DNA from: an uncultured Ferrovibrio sp.
GTDB taxonomy: Bacteria; Pseudomonadota; Alphaproteobacteria; Ferrovibrionales; Ferrovibrionaceae
Direction of reading: 5' to 3'
Length of the DNA: 64,000 nt
NCBI RefSeq assembly: GCF_937960835.1
Contig: NZ_CALGPC010000018.1
Coordinates: forward strand, 62,001-126,000
The notes beneath the pieces were generated by a model that did no database searches, had not been told where the DNA came from, and saw only the letters and a program-made list of their open reading frames with translations. The translations under genes and the position numbers were made by a program. Below are positions 16,299-24,851 of this stretch, one piece after another (the stretch's first letter is position 1; every line of letters begins with the position of its first letter).

Positions 16299-17039
16299 AT
16301 GGCTGCGCCTATTATCGAACTGCAACAAGTCAACAAGTGGTATGGCGAGTTCCACGTCCTGAAGAACATCAATCTCAGCGTGGCGCGCGGCGAGCGTATC
16401 GTGATCTGCGGTCCGTCCGGGTCCGGCAAGTCGACGATGATCCGCTGCATCAACCGCCTGGAAGAGCATCAGCGCGGCCACATCATCGTGGACGGCACCG
16501 AGCTGACCAACGATCTCAAGAATATCGAGGCGATCCGCCGTGAGGTCGGCATGGTGTTCCAGCATTTCAATCTGTTTCCGCATCTGACGGTGCTGGAAAA
16601 CCTGACGCTGGGGCCGATCTGGGTGCTGAAGAAGCCGAAGGCGGAAGCCGAGGCCACCGCGATGAAGTATCTGGAGCGCGTTCGCATCCCGGAACAGGCG
16701 AAGAAATATCCGGGCCAGCTTTCCGGCGGTCAGCAGCAGCGCGTCGCCATCGCGCGGTCGCTGTGCATGAACCCCAAGATCATGCTGTTCGACGAGCCGA
16801 CCTCGGCGCTCGATCCGGAAATGGTCAAGGAAGTGCTGGACGTGATGATCCAGCTCGCGGAAGAGGGCGGCATGACCATGCTGTGCGTCACGCACGAAAT
16901 GGGCTTCGCCAAGGCCGTGGCGCATCGCGTGATCTTCATGGATCGCGGCGAGATCGTCGAGCAGAACAAGCCCGACGAATTCTTCGCCAATCCGCAGAAC
17001 GAGCGCACCAAGCTGTTCCTGAGCCAGATCCTGCACTGA
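16299..17039 (+). CDS. aapP: general L-amino acid ABC transporter ATP-binding protein
   Basis: This 246-residue ATPase is of the polar amino acid (GlnQ/HisP) type, with Walker A GPSGSGKSTM, Q-loop MVFQHFNLFPHLTVLENL, signature LSGGQQQRVAIARSL and Walker B IMLFDEPTSALDPE followed by the switch His in CVTHEMGFA. It is the last gene of the aap operon. The azlCD genes converge on it with a gap of about 50 bases and no clear terminator in between. Confidence 0.95.
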   Translation: MAAPIIELQQVNKWYGEFHVLKNINLSVARGERIVICGPSGSGKSTMIRCINRLEEHQRGHIIVDGTELTNDLKNIEAIRREVGMVFQHFNLFPHLTVLENLTLGPIWVLKKPKAEAEATAMKYLERVRIPEQAKKYPGQLSGGQQQRVAIARSLCMNPKIMLFDEPTSALDPEMVKEVLDVMIQLAEEGGMTMLCVTHEMGFAKAVAHRVIFMDRGEIVEQNKPDEFFANPQNERTKLFLSQILH

Positions 17040-17088
17040 TCCGGCTCAGGCTCGCCCCATTAGATCGGCGCGTAGGGCGGCGCGGGGT

Positions 17089-17409
17089 TCAGATCAGGAA
17101 TTGTCGCAAGCCTACGGCAATCGCCATGCCGAGGGCGATGGCCGTCATCGGCTTGCGCAGGATCAGCATGGCGGCGATGGCGGCCGCAAGACCGGCCCAC
17201 ATCGCCTCGTCACCATTCATGGCCGCAGCCGTGACGATGGCGACCAGCACGCCACCCGCCATGTGACGCAAAAAGCGCTCGATCCCCGGCGTGATGGTGA
17301 CATTGCCCATCAGCCAGAAGCCGCCAAGCCGCGTCGCCAGGGTGACAACGGCCATCCCGACAATCGCCGCGACGGAGATCCAGTTCAGGCCGATCAGGTC
17401 ACTTGTCAT
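17089..17409 (-). CDS. azlD: AzlD-family branched-chain amino acid exporter small subunit
   Basis: This 106-residue membrane protein has three to four hydrophobic segments, including SVAAIVGMAVVTLATRLGGF and a C-terminal pair. The motif TLATRLGGF and GIERFLRHMAGGVLVAIV match AzlD proteins, which partner AzlC to export branched-chain amino acids. ATG at 17407-17409 was chosen; it overlaps the azlC stop by 11 bases. A much longer frame upstream is only antisense-free continuation through azlC and was rejected. Confidence 0.88.
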   Translation of the reverse strand: MTSDLIGLNWISVAAIVGMAVVTLATRLGGFWLMGNVTITPGIERFLRHMAGGVLVAIVTAAAMNGDEAMWAGLAAAIAAMLILRKPMTAIALGMAIAVGLRQFLI

Positions 17410-18121
17410 GGCGCCACAATCCGGCCAGCCCGGCGCAGGCGCCGCCGATGAGGATGTACCAGTTGCCCGGCAGCCAGAGCAGGGCCCCTGCGGTGCCGCC
17501 GATGGCCGCCAGCCAGGGCAGAATGTCGCCGCGGCCGCGATACAGTCCAATCACCGTGGTGGCGAAGACGCCGGCAATCAGGACGTCCAGGCCCCAGCGC
17601 TTAGGATCAAGGCCGGCGCTGCCAATCAGGGCGCCCAGCAAGGTGCCGCCGACCCAGACCGGCCATTGCATGATGATGGTTCCGGCCAGGATGCCGAGAT
17701 CGCGCCGCCCGCGCGTGACTTCCTGCATGGTGATTGCCCAGCCACCATCGGTCATCCCGGCGGCCATCAGCATCACCCAGCGCCGCGGCAATCCAGCGAA
17801 GAAGGGATGCAGCGCTGCTCCCATCACCACATGCCGGGCATTGACCAGCAAGGCGGTGAGGGTGAGGGCCACCAGCGGCAGGGGCATCGTCCATAAGCCC
17901 AGCACGGCGAATTGCGCACTGCCGGCAAAGACGAGCGCGCTCATCAGCGTAGCGTCGCCCGGCGGCATCACGGCGCCCGCTGCCGCACCGAAGGCCACGC
18001 CAAAAGGAAAGGCGCTGATGCTGAAAGGCACCGTCAGCCGCATGCCATGCCACACACCGGAGCGGGTAAAACTGGGAGGCGCGGAGTTTTGCGGCTCCAC
18101 CTGTTGAATTGCGTCTGGCAT
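17399..18121 (-). CDS. azlC: AzlC-family branched-chain amino acid exporter large subunit
   Basis: This 240-residue membrane protein begins with a short polar tail, then FPFGVAFGAAAGAVMPPG and ALVFAGSAQFAVLGLW, the conserved AzlC motif with the SAQFA core. LLVNARHVVMGAALHPFF also matches the family. The ATG at 18119-18121 is chosen over an in-frame TTG at 18157 because the latter overlaps the -35 and the operator palindrome. No SD precedes this ATG, and a weak -10 TAGCTT (18129-18134, reverse) would make the transcript leaderless. It is divergent from the CGNR regulator gene, which probably controls it. Confidence 0.88.
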   Translation of the reverse strand: MPDAIQQVEPQNSAPPSFTRSGVWHGMRLTVPFSISAFPFGVAFGAAAGAVMPPGDATLMSALVFAGSAQFAVLGLWTMPLPLVALTLTALLVNARHVVMGAALHPFFAGLPRRWVMLMAAGMTDGGWAITMQEVTRGRRDLGILAGTIIMQWPVWVGGTLLGALIGSAGLDPKRWGLDVLIAGVFATTVIGLYRGRGDILPWLAAIGGTAGALLWLPGNWYILIGGACAGLAGLWRHDK

Positions 18122-18155
18122 GGCGGGGAAGCTAGGACTTGGCGGTATTTCAGTC

Positions 18156-18171
18156 AACCAGTATGCTGGTT
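18156..18171. promoter_or_regulatory. palindromic operator candidate between azlC and the CGNR gene
   Basis: AACCAG (18156-18161), TATG, CTGGTT (18166-18171) form a perfect 6-bp inverted repeat. The left half overlaps TTGACT (reverse strand 18152-18157), a good -35 for azlC, and the right half ends 4 bases before the chosen start of the CGNR gene. Binding here would block both genes, so autoregulation plus control of azlCD is likely but inferred. Confidence 0.5.
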
Positions 18172-18174
18172 AGT

Positions 18175-18816
18175 ATGACCCAGCCGCTGCGCGTTCTGAC
18201 CATCGAGCTTCTCGGGGGCCATCCGGTCCTCGATTTCATCAACACGCTCGACTGGCGCGACCGTGAAGCGCAAGCCGGCGGCCCCGTGGAACTGCTGGTT
18301 TCCTACGATGCGCTGCTTGCCTGGACAAGACGGCTCAATCTGGTCGGCGCGGAAGAAGCCGAGGCATTGGCAGCCGAGGCGATCCGCGATGCAGCAGCGG
18401 CGAATGCCGTGCTGGAGCAGGCCAAGGTTTTGCGGGAAGCAGTCTACCGGCTGCTGGCTGCAGCCAAGACCGGGCAGGACCCGGCGGATGATGATCTGAC
18501 CTGCGTGAATAGCTTGCTCGTTGCGGCGCCGGCCACCTTGCAGGTTTCGCCGAAAAACGGCGGTTATTCCTGGGTCCGCCGGCAAGCGGCGGCAGGCTTG
18601 CAGGTGCCGGTGATTCGGCTGGCACATCTCGCGGCCGAATTGCTGACCTCCGATCATCTGGATCGCATTCACCGCTGCGCCGGCCCGGGCTGCGGCTGGC
18701 TGTTTCTCGATACGAGCCCCAATCGCCGCCGCCGCTGGTGCTCGATGGAGGCCTGCGGCAATCGCGCCAAAGCGCGCCGGCATTACCAGCGGGTCAAACG
18801 CCAGGCCGATCTTTAA
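18175..18816 (+). CDS. CGNR zinc-finger transcriptional regulator (ABATE domain)
   Basis: This 213-residue protein has an N-terminal ABATE-type domain with the usual opening LLGGHPVLDFINTLDWRDR. Its C-terminal zinc finger reads RCAGPGCGWLFLDTS, then RRRWCSMEACGNRAKARRHY: two Cys pairs ending in the CGNR signature. Such proteins are DNA-binding regulators. ATG at 18175 is chosen; an in-frame ATG at 18163 lies inside the palindrome at 18156-18171. Neither has a clear SD. The gene is divergent from azlCD, and the shared palindrome suggests it controls that exporter in response to an unknown ligand. Confidence 0.85.
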   Translation: MTQPLRVLTIELLGGHPVLDFINTLDWRDREAQAGGPVELLVSYDALLAWTRRLNLVGAEEAEALAAEAIRDAAAANAVLEQAKVLREAVYRLLAAAKTGQDPADDDLTCVNSLLVAAPATLQVSPKNGGYSWVRRQAAAGLQVPVIRLAHLAAELLTSDHLDRIHRCAGPGCGWLFLDTSPNRRRRWCSMEACGNRAKARRHYQRVKRQADL

Positions 18817-18974
18817 GCCTGGCACGGCTGGCCCGCTGCGCGGGTATTGCCGCGCCAAAGCTCCCGCATCCAAACGGCAGAGCGATTTTTTCTGCCTCCA
18901 AATTGCCTGGATGTGGGTTTAACACACGAACACCGTGCACAATCGACTCGCAGCCGCGATGCGGCGGAGGTGTG

Positions 18975-20429
18975 ATGAGTGAAGTGGAAATGTCCCGGCC
19001 GCACTTAGCCTTCGCCAAGCAATTCGATGGCAGCGAAGCTGTGCTCAAAACGCCGCCGCGCTTCGTCGACATGCTGCCGATCGCGGTTTACGCCTGTGAC
19101 GCGGACGGCCGCATCTGCTGGTTCAATCGCCATGCCGTGCAGATCTGGGGACGGATTCCGCAATTGGAAGACGGTCAGACGCGGTTCGGCGGCGCCCATA
19201 AACTCTATGAAATCGATGGCAGTGAGCTGCCGCCTGATGAAGCGCCGATGGCGCAGGTTCTAAGAACCGGCCAGCCCCTGCGCGGCAAGGAACTGATTGT
19301 CGAGCGCCCGGATGGTTCACGCAGCATCGTGCTTGCTTTCATCGATCCGGTGGAAGATGCCGGGGGTAATGTCGTCGGTGCCATCAATTGCTTCCATGAC
19401 GCCAGCCGCCACAGGCAGGCGGAGGATGATCTGCGCGAGCGCGAACGCTGGTTCCGCGAATTGCTGGAGAGCCTTCCGGCGGCTGTTTACACCACAGATG
19501 CGGAAGGCCGCATTACCTTCTACAACGCCGCCGCCAAGGTGTTCTGGGGCGTTACGCCGGTGATCGGAGAAAGCCGGTGGTGCGGTTCCTGGCGCATCTA
19601 CAGGCCCGATGGCGAAGCCTTGCCGCATGATCAATGCCCGATGGCGGTTGCGATCAGGGAGCGTCGCGCCATCCGCGGAGAGGAAGCCATCACTGAACGG
19701 CCGGATGGAACGCGGGTGCCGTTCATTGCCTATCCGACGCCGCTATTTGATGCCGATGGAACGATCACCGGCGCCGTCAACATGCTGGTCGATATCAGCG
19801 AACGCAAACAAGCGGAAGAGCGCAAGAAGGTTTTGATCGACGAGCTCAATCATCGCGTCAAGAATACGCTGGCCACTGTGCAATCGCTGGCCGTGCAGAC
19901 GTTTCGGGGCGTCGGCCTGCCCAGCGAGGCTTGCCGGATCTTTGACGGACGCCTCTTTGCCCTCAGCAAGGCGCATACGTTGCTGACCTTTTCGGGCTGG
20001 ACGAATGCCGATCTGAAAACCCTGATCGAGAATATCCTCGAGCCCTACAGCAACAGCGGAAACAGCATCCGCCTGGCAGGAATGCCCGTTCGGCTTACCC
20101 CGCGGGCGGCGCCGCTGTTCGCCATGATTCTGCATGAACTTGCGACCAATGCCGCAAAGTATGGCGCTCTGTCGGCAGAGACAGGAGCGATCGACATAGA
20201 ATGGACTACCCGGGAAAGCGAAACCGGGCATATGCTTCAGGCCGTATGGCAGGAATCCGGCGGGCCGGAGGTGCGGCCGCCGCATAGGCGTGGCTTTGGA
20301 AGCCGTCTGATTGAACGAGGCGTAGCCGCTGAACTGAAAGGCGATGCCGTCATCGCCTATGAGCCGAGCGGGCTTCGCTGCACCATAAACATTCCGCTGG
20401 CGGCAACCCCAGCGGCCGAAAATCACTAG
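18975..20429 (+). CDS. PAS-domain HWE-family sensor histidine kinase
   Basis: This 484-residue kinase has no membrane segment, so it is probably cytoplasmic. Two PAS domains are visible (about 30-145 and 158-275; each has the LPAAVYTTDAEGRI or LPIAVYACDADGRI opening). The HWE dimerisation/phosphoacceptor motif is LIDELNHRVKNTLATVQSLA with His293, and the ATP-binding N-box is LHELATNAAKYGALS (387-401). The C-terminus has GFGSRLIERGVAAELKGDA. GGCGGAGG precedes the ATG. The signal is unknown. A stand-alone receiver gene follows, so the two form a likely phosphorelay. Confidence 0.9.
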   Translation: MSEVEMSRPHLAFAKQFDGSEAVLKTPPRFVDMLPIAVYACDADGRICWFNRHAVQIWGRIPQLEDGQTRFGGAHKLYEIDGSELPPDEAPMAQVLRTGQPLRGKELIVERPDGSRSIVLAFIDPVEDAGGNVVGAINCFHDASRHRQAEDDLRERERWFRELLESLPAAVYTTDAEGRITFYNAAAKVFWGVTPVIGESRWCGSWRIYRPDGEALPHDQCPMAVAIRERRAIRGEEAITERPDGTRVPFIAYPTPLFDADGTITGAVNMLVDISERKQAEERKKVLIDELNHRVKNTLATVQSLAVQTFRGVGLPSEACRIFDGRLFALSKAHTLLTFSGWTNADLKTLIENILEPYSNSGNSIRLAGMPVRLTPRAAPLFAMILHELATNAAKYGALSAETGAIDIEWTTRESETGHMLQAVWQESGGPEVRPPHRRGFGSRLIERGVAAELKGDAVIAYEPSGLRCTINIPLAATPAAENH

Positions 20430-20443
20430 CCGGTAGATCAGCG

Positions 20444-20932
20444 ATGGGAATTCGCTCGACAGGCAACAACGATATGGCACGGTTCGATTTATCCAGTGCC
20501 TCCCTGGAGGGATTGAAAATCCTCGTCGTTGAGGACGAGGCTATCGTGTCCTTCATGATCGAGCAGGTTTTAAGCGATCTCGGCTGCTCCGCCATATGGC
20601 TTGCGGCCAGTGTCGCGGAGGCTGATGAGACGCTGAACCGCCATCAGCCGGATATGGCGATTCTGGACGTCAATGTCGGCGGCGATCTGATCTTCCCGGT
20701 GGCCGAACGCCTGCAGAATGGAGGTATCCCGTTTGTCTTCACCACCGGTTATGGCCGCACCGGCTTGCTGCAGTCCTGGCTGCATTGCAAGGTCGTGCAC
20801 AAGCCTTATGACGTGGAGATGCTGCTTAACGCCTTGAGCTCGGCCTGGATGCTCAAGCAGGCAGGGCCGAATTCGCCGCAACAGCTTTGTATTAATTACC
20901 AACGCGGGTCGAACAGCGCTTCGCGCGTCTGA
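20444..20932 (+). CDS. single-domain response regulator
   Basis: This protein of up to 162 residues consists of a CheY-like receiver and nothing else: ILVVEDEAIVSF (acid pocket at 30-32), phosphoacceptor Asp75 in MAILDVNVGG, and Lys120 in VVHKPYD. No output domain follows. Such stand-alone receivers often pair with HWE kinases. It lies just after the kinase gene. ATG at 20444 is listed; an internal ATG at 20474 is equally plausible since neither has a good SD. Its last 37 bases overlap the end of the GNAT gene on the other strand. Confidence 0.85.
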   Translation: MGIRSTGNNDMARFDLSSASLEGLKILVVEDEAIVSFMIEQVLSDLGCSAIWLAASVAEADETLNRHQPDMAILDVNVGGDLIFPVAERLQNGGIPFVFTTGYGRTGLLQSWLHCKVVHKPYDVEMLLNALSSAWMLKQAGPNSPQQLCINYQRGSNSASRV

Positions 20933-21507
20933 TAGGGGCGGAAGCCAAGCTTCTGATACAGCGGCAATGCTGCCGGATGATCCAGGTTGCAGGTATTCAC
21001 CGTCAGCCGCCTGGTGCCATAGCTGAAGGCCTGGCGTATCCCGCAGCGCAGCAGCCATGGGCCAAGACCGCGGCTGAAGAATTCCGGCATCAGGCCGAAA
21101 TAGGCGATGTTGATCGGCTTCAGCTCGCTGTTGGCTTCGTCGCGGCGATCCAGTTCGATATAGCCAGCCGGCACACCGCCGACATACGGCACCCAGATTT
21201 CGACTTTCGGATCGTTGATGATCTGCGACAGGGCAACGTCGCTCAGCCGGTGCCGGTCCACCCAATGCCAGGCGCGGCCCACCGCTTCGTAGAGATAGCG
21301 GTAGAAGCTCACCGTAGGATGGTCGAGCTTCATCAGGGCCAGTTTCGGTACCAGAGGCGGCGGATTGGGCGTCTCGGGTGGTGCCTTGGTCATTTCTAGA
21401 TAGACGACGGTGACGTTGTAGCGGCCGTCGCTTTGCAGTTGCGCCGGCGGCAGGCGGAAGACTGCCGGTTCTACCGTTCCGTTGCCGGTCTGCGGCGCCT
21501 CTGCCAT
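20896..21507 (-). CDS. GNAT-family N-acetyltransferase
   Basis: This 203-residue protein has a C-terminal GNAT fold. The acetyl-CoA loop region is visible as FGLMPEFFSRGLGPWLLRCG, followed by TVNTCNLDHPAALPLYQKLGFRP, the usual GNAT motif B. A proline-rich stretch (PPETPNPPPLVPKL) lies near residue 45. The substrate is unknown. It is the last gene of a leftward run and its end overlaps the end of the response-regulator gene by 37 bases (convergent). Confidence 0.82.
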   Translation of the reverse strand: MAEAPQTGNGTVEPAVFRLPPAQLQSDGRYNVTVVYLEMTKAPPETPNPPPLVPKLALMKLDHPTVSFYRYLYEAVGRAWHWVDRHRLSDVALSQIINDPKVEIWVPYVGGVPAGYIELDRRDEANSELKPINIAYFGLMPEFFSRGLGPWLLRCGIRQAFSYGTRRLTVNTCNLDHPAALPLYQKLGFRPYQTREALFDPRW

Positions 21508-21517
21508 TGCTCCGGCC

Positions 21518-22372
21518 TTACCGCTCTACCGGCAGATCGGGGCGGCCGCCCCATTCCGTCCAGGAGCCGTCATAGACGGCAACCTGACGGTGGCCGAGCA
21601 GATGCAGGCCGAGCGCAAGAGCGCAGGCTGACACACCGGAGCCGCAAGTGGTGGTAACAGGCTTGGTGAGATCGAGGCCTGCTTTTTCGAAAATCCCGCG
21701 CAGCGCATCGGCGGATGCGAACTGTCCGGTCTTAGGATCAGTCAGCATGGAGGCCGGCACGTTGAGCGAGCCGGGGATGTGACCGCCGCGCAGGCCGGGG
21801 CGGGGCTCGGGCTCAGTGCCGTTGAAGCGGCCGGCGCTGCGCGCATCCAGTACCTGCTCGCGATGGCTGGTGAGATTGGCGCGCATCTGATCGACGTCGC
21901 GCACCAGCAGGTCGTTGCGCCGCGCGGTGAAATGACGCTCACGCGGCAGCGGCGGAAGGTCCTCCACCGGACGGCCCTCGGCCATCCATTTCTTCAGGCC
22001 GCCATTCAGCACGGCGACATCTTCATGGCCGAAGACGCGGAACATCCACCATGCGCGCGGGGCGGAGAGGTGGTTGTCCGATCCGTCATAGATGATGATG
22101 CGGTTGCCGTCGCCGATGCCCAGCCGGCGCATGCGGGACGCGAATTTCTCCGGGCTCGGCAGCATATGGGGCAGGTTGCTGTCGGTGTCGGAGATTTCGT
22201 CGATGTCGAAATAAACGGCGCCGGGAATATGCTGCGCAGCATATTCCTCTTTGCCGTTGCGGTTCATGTGCGGCAGATACCAGGAAGCATCCACGATGCG
22301 CAGGTCAGGCGCTGTCAGATGATCGGCCAGCCATTGGGTCGATACCAGCGCATCGGCATTCACGTAATCCAT
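21518..22372 (-). CDS. sseA: 3-mercaptopyruvate sulfurtransferase
   Basis: This 284-residue protein has two rhodanese domains. The N-terminal domain has IVDASWYLP and HIPGAVYFDIDEISD, and the C-terminal domain VLDARSAGRFNG and GGHIPGSLNVP. The active Cys243 sits in CGSGVSA, the loop form typical of mercaptopyruvate sulfurtransferases and not of thiosulfate sulfurtransferases (usually CRxGxxR). ATG at 22370-22372 is preceded by GGGAGTG. It lies 26 bases after alaX and downstream of cysteine synthase, consistent with a role in cysteine-derived sulfur transfer. Confidence 0.9.
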   Translation of the reverse strand: MDYVNADALVSTQWLADHLTAPDLRIVDASWYLPHMNRNGKEEYAAQHIPGAVYFDIDEISDTDSNLPHMLPSPEKFASRMRRLGIGDGNRIIIYDGSDNHLSAPRAWWMFRVFGHEDVAVLNGGLKKWMAEGRPVEDLPPLPRERHFTARRNDLLVRDVDQMRANLTSHREQVLDARSAGRFNGTEPEPRPGLRGGHIPGSLNVPASMLTDPKTGQFASADALRGIFEKAGLDLTKPVTTTCGSGVSACALALGLHLLGHRQVAVYDGSWTEWGGRPDLPVER

Positions 22373-22398
22373 GAAAACACTCCCTGGAGCCACATTCG

Positions 22399-23121
22399 TC
22401 AGGCGGCGAATTCGATATTGACGCGGCGATTCTGCCGTCCCTTGTTTTCAATCTTGCGCACTGTCACCAGACCGATCTCGCCGGTCTGTTTCACATGGGT
22501 GCCGCCGCAGGCCTGCAGGTCCAGCGGCTTGTCCACGCCATGAACTTCGACCAGGCGTACGCGCCCCAATCCCATCGGCGGCTTCACCGCCATTGTCTTC
22601 ACCAGTTCGGGATTGCTGAGCAGTTCCTCATCGCTGATCCAGCGCGCCGTGACCTTGTGATCGCCCTGGATCAGCTCGTTCAGCTTGGCGGTCAGCGTTT
22701 CCTTGTCGGGGATGCTGTCGGCCATGTCGAAATCGAGCCGTCCCTTGCCATCGCCGACCTGCCCGCCGGTAACGGGGAAGGGGACCAGCGCAGAGAGCAG
22801 ATGCAGGCAGGTATGCATGCGCATCAGCCGGTGCCGGCGTTCCCAGTCGATTTCCAGCCGTCCGGTGGCGCCGACCTTCAGCGCGGCGCTGCCCGCGCCC
22901 GGCTTGTGGATGACGCCATCGGGGCCATCGCCCTTCACGGTGTCGGTGATCTCGACGACCTCGCCGCTATCCAGCACCAGACGCCCGATATCGCCCGGCT
23001 GCCCGCCGCCCAGCGGATAGAACACCGTCTTGTCGGTCTGGAAACCGCGCTCGTCGATGGCGGTAATCACCGCCTGACACTGGGGCAGATAAGCATCCTC
23101 ACGAAACAGCAACTCGGTCAT
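22399..23121 (-). CDS. alaX: alanyl-tRNA editing protein, AlaX family
   Basis: This 240-residue stand-alone editing protein hydrolyses mischarged tRNA-Ala (Ser or Gly). The zinc-binding motifs are HTCLH in MRMHTCLHLL and CGGTH in LQACGGTHVKQTG. The front part matches the AlaRS-like region (TVFYPLGGGQPGDIG). There is no synthetase catalytic domain. It sits 12 bases after cysteine synthase and 26 before sseA. Confidence 0.92.
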   Translation of the reverse strand: MTELLFREDAYLPQCQAVITAIDERGFQTDKTVFYPLGGGQPGDIGRLVLDSGEVVEITDTVKGDGPDGVIHKPGAGSAALKVGATGRLEIDWERRHRLMRMHTCLHLLSALVPFPVTGGQVGDGKGRLDFDMADSIPDKETLTAKLNELIQGDHKVTARWISDEELLSNPELVKTMAVKPPMGLGRVRLVEVHGVDKPLDLQACGGTHVKQTGEIGLVTVRKIENKGRQNRRVNIEFAA

Positions 23122-23133
23122 CGCACTCTACTT

Positions 23134-24135
23134 TCACTCCAACCAGCTCGGGACCGGCAGGTTCTTGCTGCGCAAAAACTCCGGATTGAACAACTTGCTC
23201 TGATAGCGCGCGCCACCATCGGCCAGGATGGTGACGATCGTGTGGCCCGGGCCCATCTGCTTGGCCAGCCGGATTGCCGCCGCCACGTTGACACCGGTCG
23301 AGCCGCCCAGCACGAGGCCTTCATAGCGCAGCAGATCGAACACCACCGGCAGGGCTTCTTCGTCAGGGATCTGAAAGGCCTCGTCCGGCGTAATGCCTTC
23401 CAGGTTCGCCGTGATGCGGCCCTGGCCGATGCCTTCGGTGATCGAGCTGCCTTCGGCCTTCAGCTCACCATGCTTGTAATAGTGATACAGAGCGGCGCCC
23501 ATCGGATCGGCCAGCGCCACCTGCACCTTCGGATTACGCTCCTTCAGCGCCATCAGCACGCCGGCGAAGGTGCCGCCCGAACCGACCGCACAGGTGAAGC
23601 CGTCGATCTTGCCGTCGAGCTGCTCCCAGATTTCGGGACCCGTCGTGCGGTAATGCGCTTCGCGGTTCGCGACGTTGTCGAACTGGTTCGCCCAGATCGC
23701 GCCGTTGGGCTCGGTCTTGGCCAGTTCCTCGGCCAGGCGGCCGGAATATTTCACGTAGTTGTTCGGGTCTTTATAGGGCACGGCGGGCACTAGGCGCAGA
23801 TCGGCGCCGCAGAGCCGCAGCATGTCCTTTTTCTCCTGGCTCTGGGTTTCCGGCATGACGATCACGGTCTTGAAGCCGAGCGCATTGCCGACCAAAGCCA
23901 GGCCAATGCCGGTATTGCCGGCCGTGCCTTCCACGATGGTGCCGCCCGGGCGCAGTTGGCCCTTGGCGATGGCATCTTGGACGATGAACAGAGCGGCGCG
24001 GTCCTTTACCGAGCCGCCCGGATTCATGAATTCCGCCTTGCCGTAAATCTCGCAGCCGGTCATCTCGGAAGCGCGGCGGAGGCGGATCAGCGGGGTCTTG
24101 CCGATACTGTCGATGAAGTCTTTGCGGATATCCAT
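23134..24135 (-). CDS. cysK: cysteine synthase (O-acetylserine sulfhydrylase)
   Basis: This 333-residue PLP enzyme makes cysteine from O-acetylserine and sulfide. The PLP Lys is at 44 in MNPGGSVKDRAA, the asparagine loop is EGTAGNTGIGLA, and the phosphate loop is GSGGTFAGVL. ATG at 24133-24135 gives the standard start MDIRKDFIDSIGKTPL. The frame stays open for another 61 codons upstream but that part is atypical. It is the first of a cysteine/sulfur and tRNA-editing group with alaX and sseA. A cystathionine beta-synthase cannot be fully excluded, but the CysK-type motifs and length favour CysK. Confidence 0.9.
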   Translation of the reverse strand: MDIRKDFIDSIGKTPLIRLRRASEMTGCEIYGKAEFMNPGGSVKDRAALFIVQDAIAKGQLRPGGTIVEGTAGNTGIGLALVGNALGFKTVIVMPETQSQEKKDMLRLCGADLRLVPAVPYKDPNNYVKYSGRLAEELAKTEPNGAIWANQFDNVANREAHYRTTGPEIWEQLDGKIDGFTCAVGSGGTFAGVLMALKERNPKVQVALADPMGAALYHYYKHGELKAEGSSITEGIGQGRITANLEGITPDEAFQIPDEEALPVVFDLLRYEGLVLGGSTGVNVAAAIRLAKQMGPGHTIVTILADGGARYQSKLFNPEFLRSKNLPVPSWLE

Positions 24136-24203
24136 GACGGGCTCGATATGGTGGGTCCAGGCCGAAAAATCTCTCCCCGGAACCATCCTATACCGAGGGG
24201 GGG

Positions 24204-24851
24204 TTAGGGTCGCAACCCGCGGGGGTCTTCCCAGCGTTGGCGCAGTCGGTCGCGGTATACCGCCAGCCACAGCAGGCCGATGGTGGCCGGCGAGTTCGGC
24301 ATTTTCCCAGCTTCCCACTGGGCAAAGGCTTCCTGGAAGGGCAGGGCGAAGACGCGGATATCCTCATGCTCGTCTTTCAGACCATAGACGCCATTGGCCT
24401 GAGAGGCGTCGACCTGGGCGCAATACATGTAGAACCGTTCCGAACAGAAGCCGGGCGTCGAATAGACCATGTTGATCGGGATCAGCGGCCCGATGGCTTC
24501 CAGTCCGCTTTCTTCCTTCAGCTCCCGGCGGCAGACATCCTCGATGTCTTCGCCATCCTCGATCAGCCCGGCGACGATTTCCACCATCCAGGCGGGATCG
24601 TTGTTGAACAGCGCCGAGGCGCGGAATTGTTCGATCAGCACGACTTCGTCGCGCTTGGGGTCGTAAGGGATCACCGTCACCGCATCGCGGCGCCAGATCA
24701 CCTCGCGGCTGATCTCATCGCTCATGCCCCCGGCATACAGGCCGTGTCGGAGGATCAGCTCATCCACCTTGAGATGGCCGCGAAAGACGCCTTCCTGGCG
24801 GATCAGTTCCACCGGCATGGGTTGCAGCTTGGTATTCACGGGTTGGCGCAT
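24204..24851 (-). CDS. nudF: Nudix hydrolase, ADP-ribose pyrophosphatase type
   Basis: This 215-residue enzyme has a complete Nudix box in AGLIEDGEDIEDVCRRELKE followed by ESGL, with the expected Gly, Glu and REUxEE pattern. The downstream loop PINMVYSTPGFCSERFYMY contains the Glu that ADP-ribose pyrophosphatases of the NudF group keep. It hydrolyses ADP-ribose or a similar nucleoside diphosphate (family knowledge). Its start overlaps the end of the preceding GGCT-like gene by 16 bases. Confidence 0.9.
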   Translation of the reverse strand: MRQPVNTKLQPMPVELIRQEGVFRGHLKVDELILRHGLYAGGMSDEISREVIWRRDAVTVIPYDPKRDEVVLIEQFRASALFNNDPAWMVEIVAGLIEDGEDIEDVCRRELKEESGLEAIGPLIPINMVYSTPGFCSERFYMYCAQVDASQANGVYGLKDEHEDIRVFALPFQEAFAQWEAGKMPNSPATIGLLWLAVYRDRLRQRWEDPRGLRP

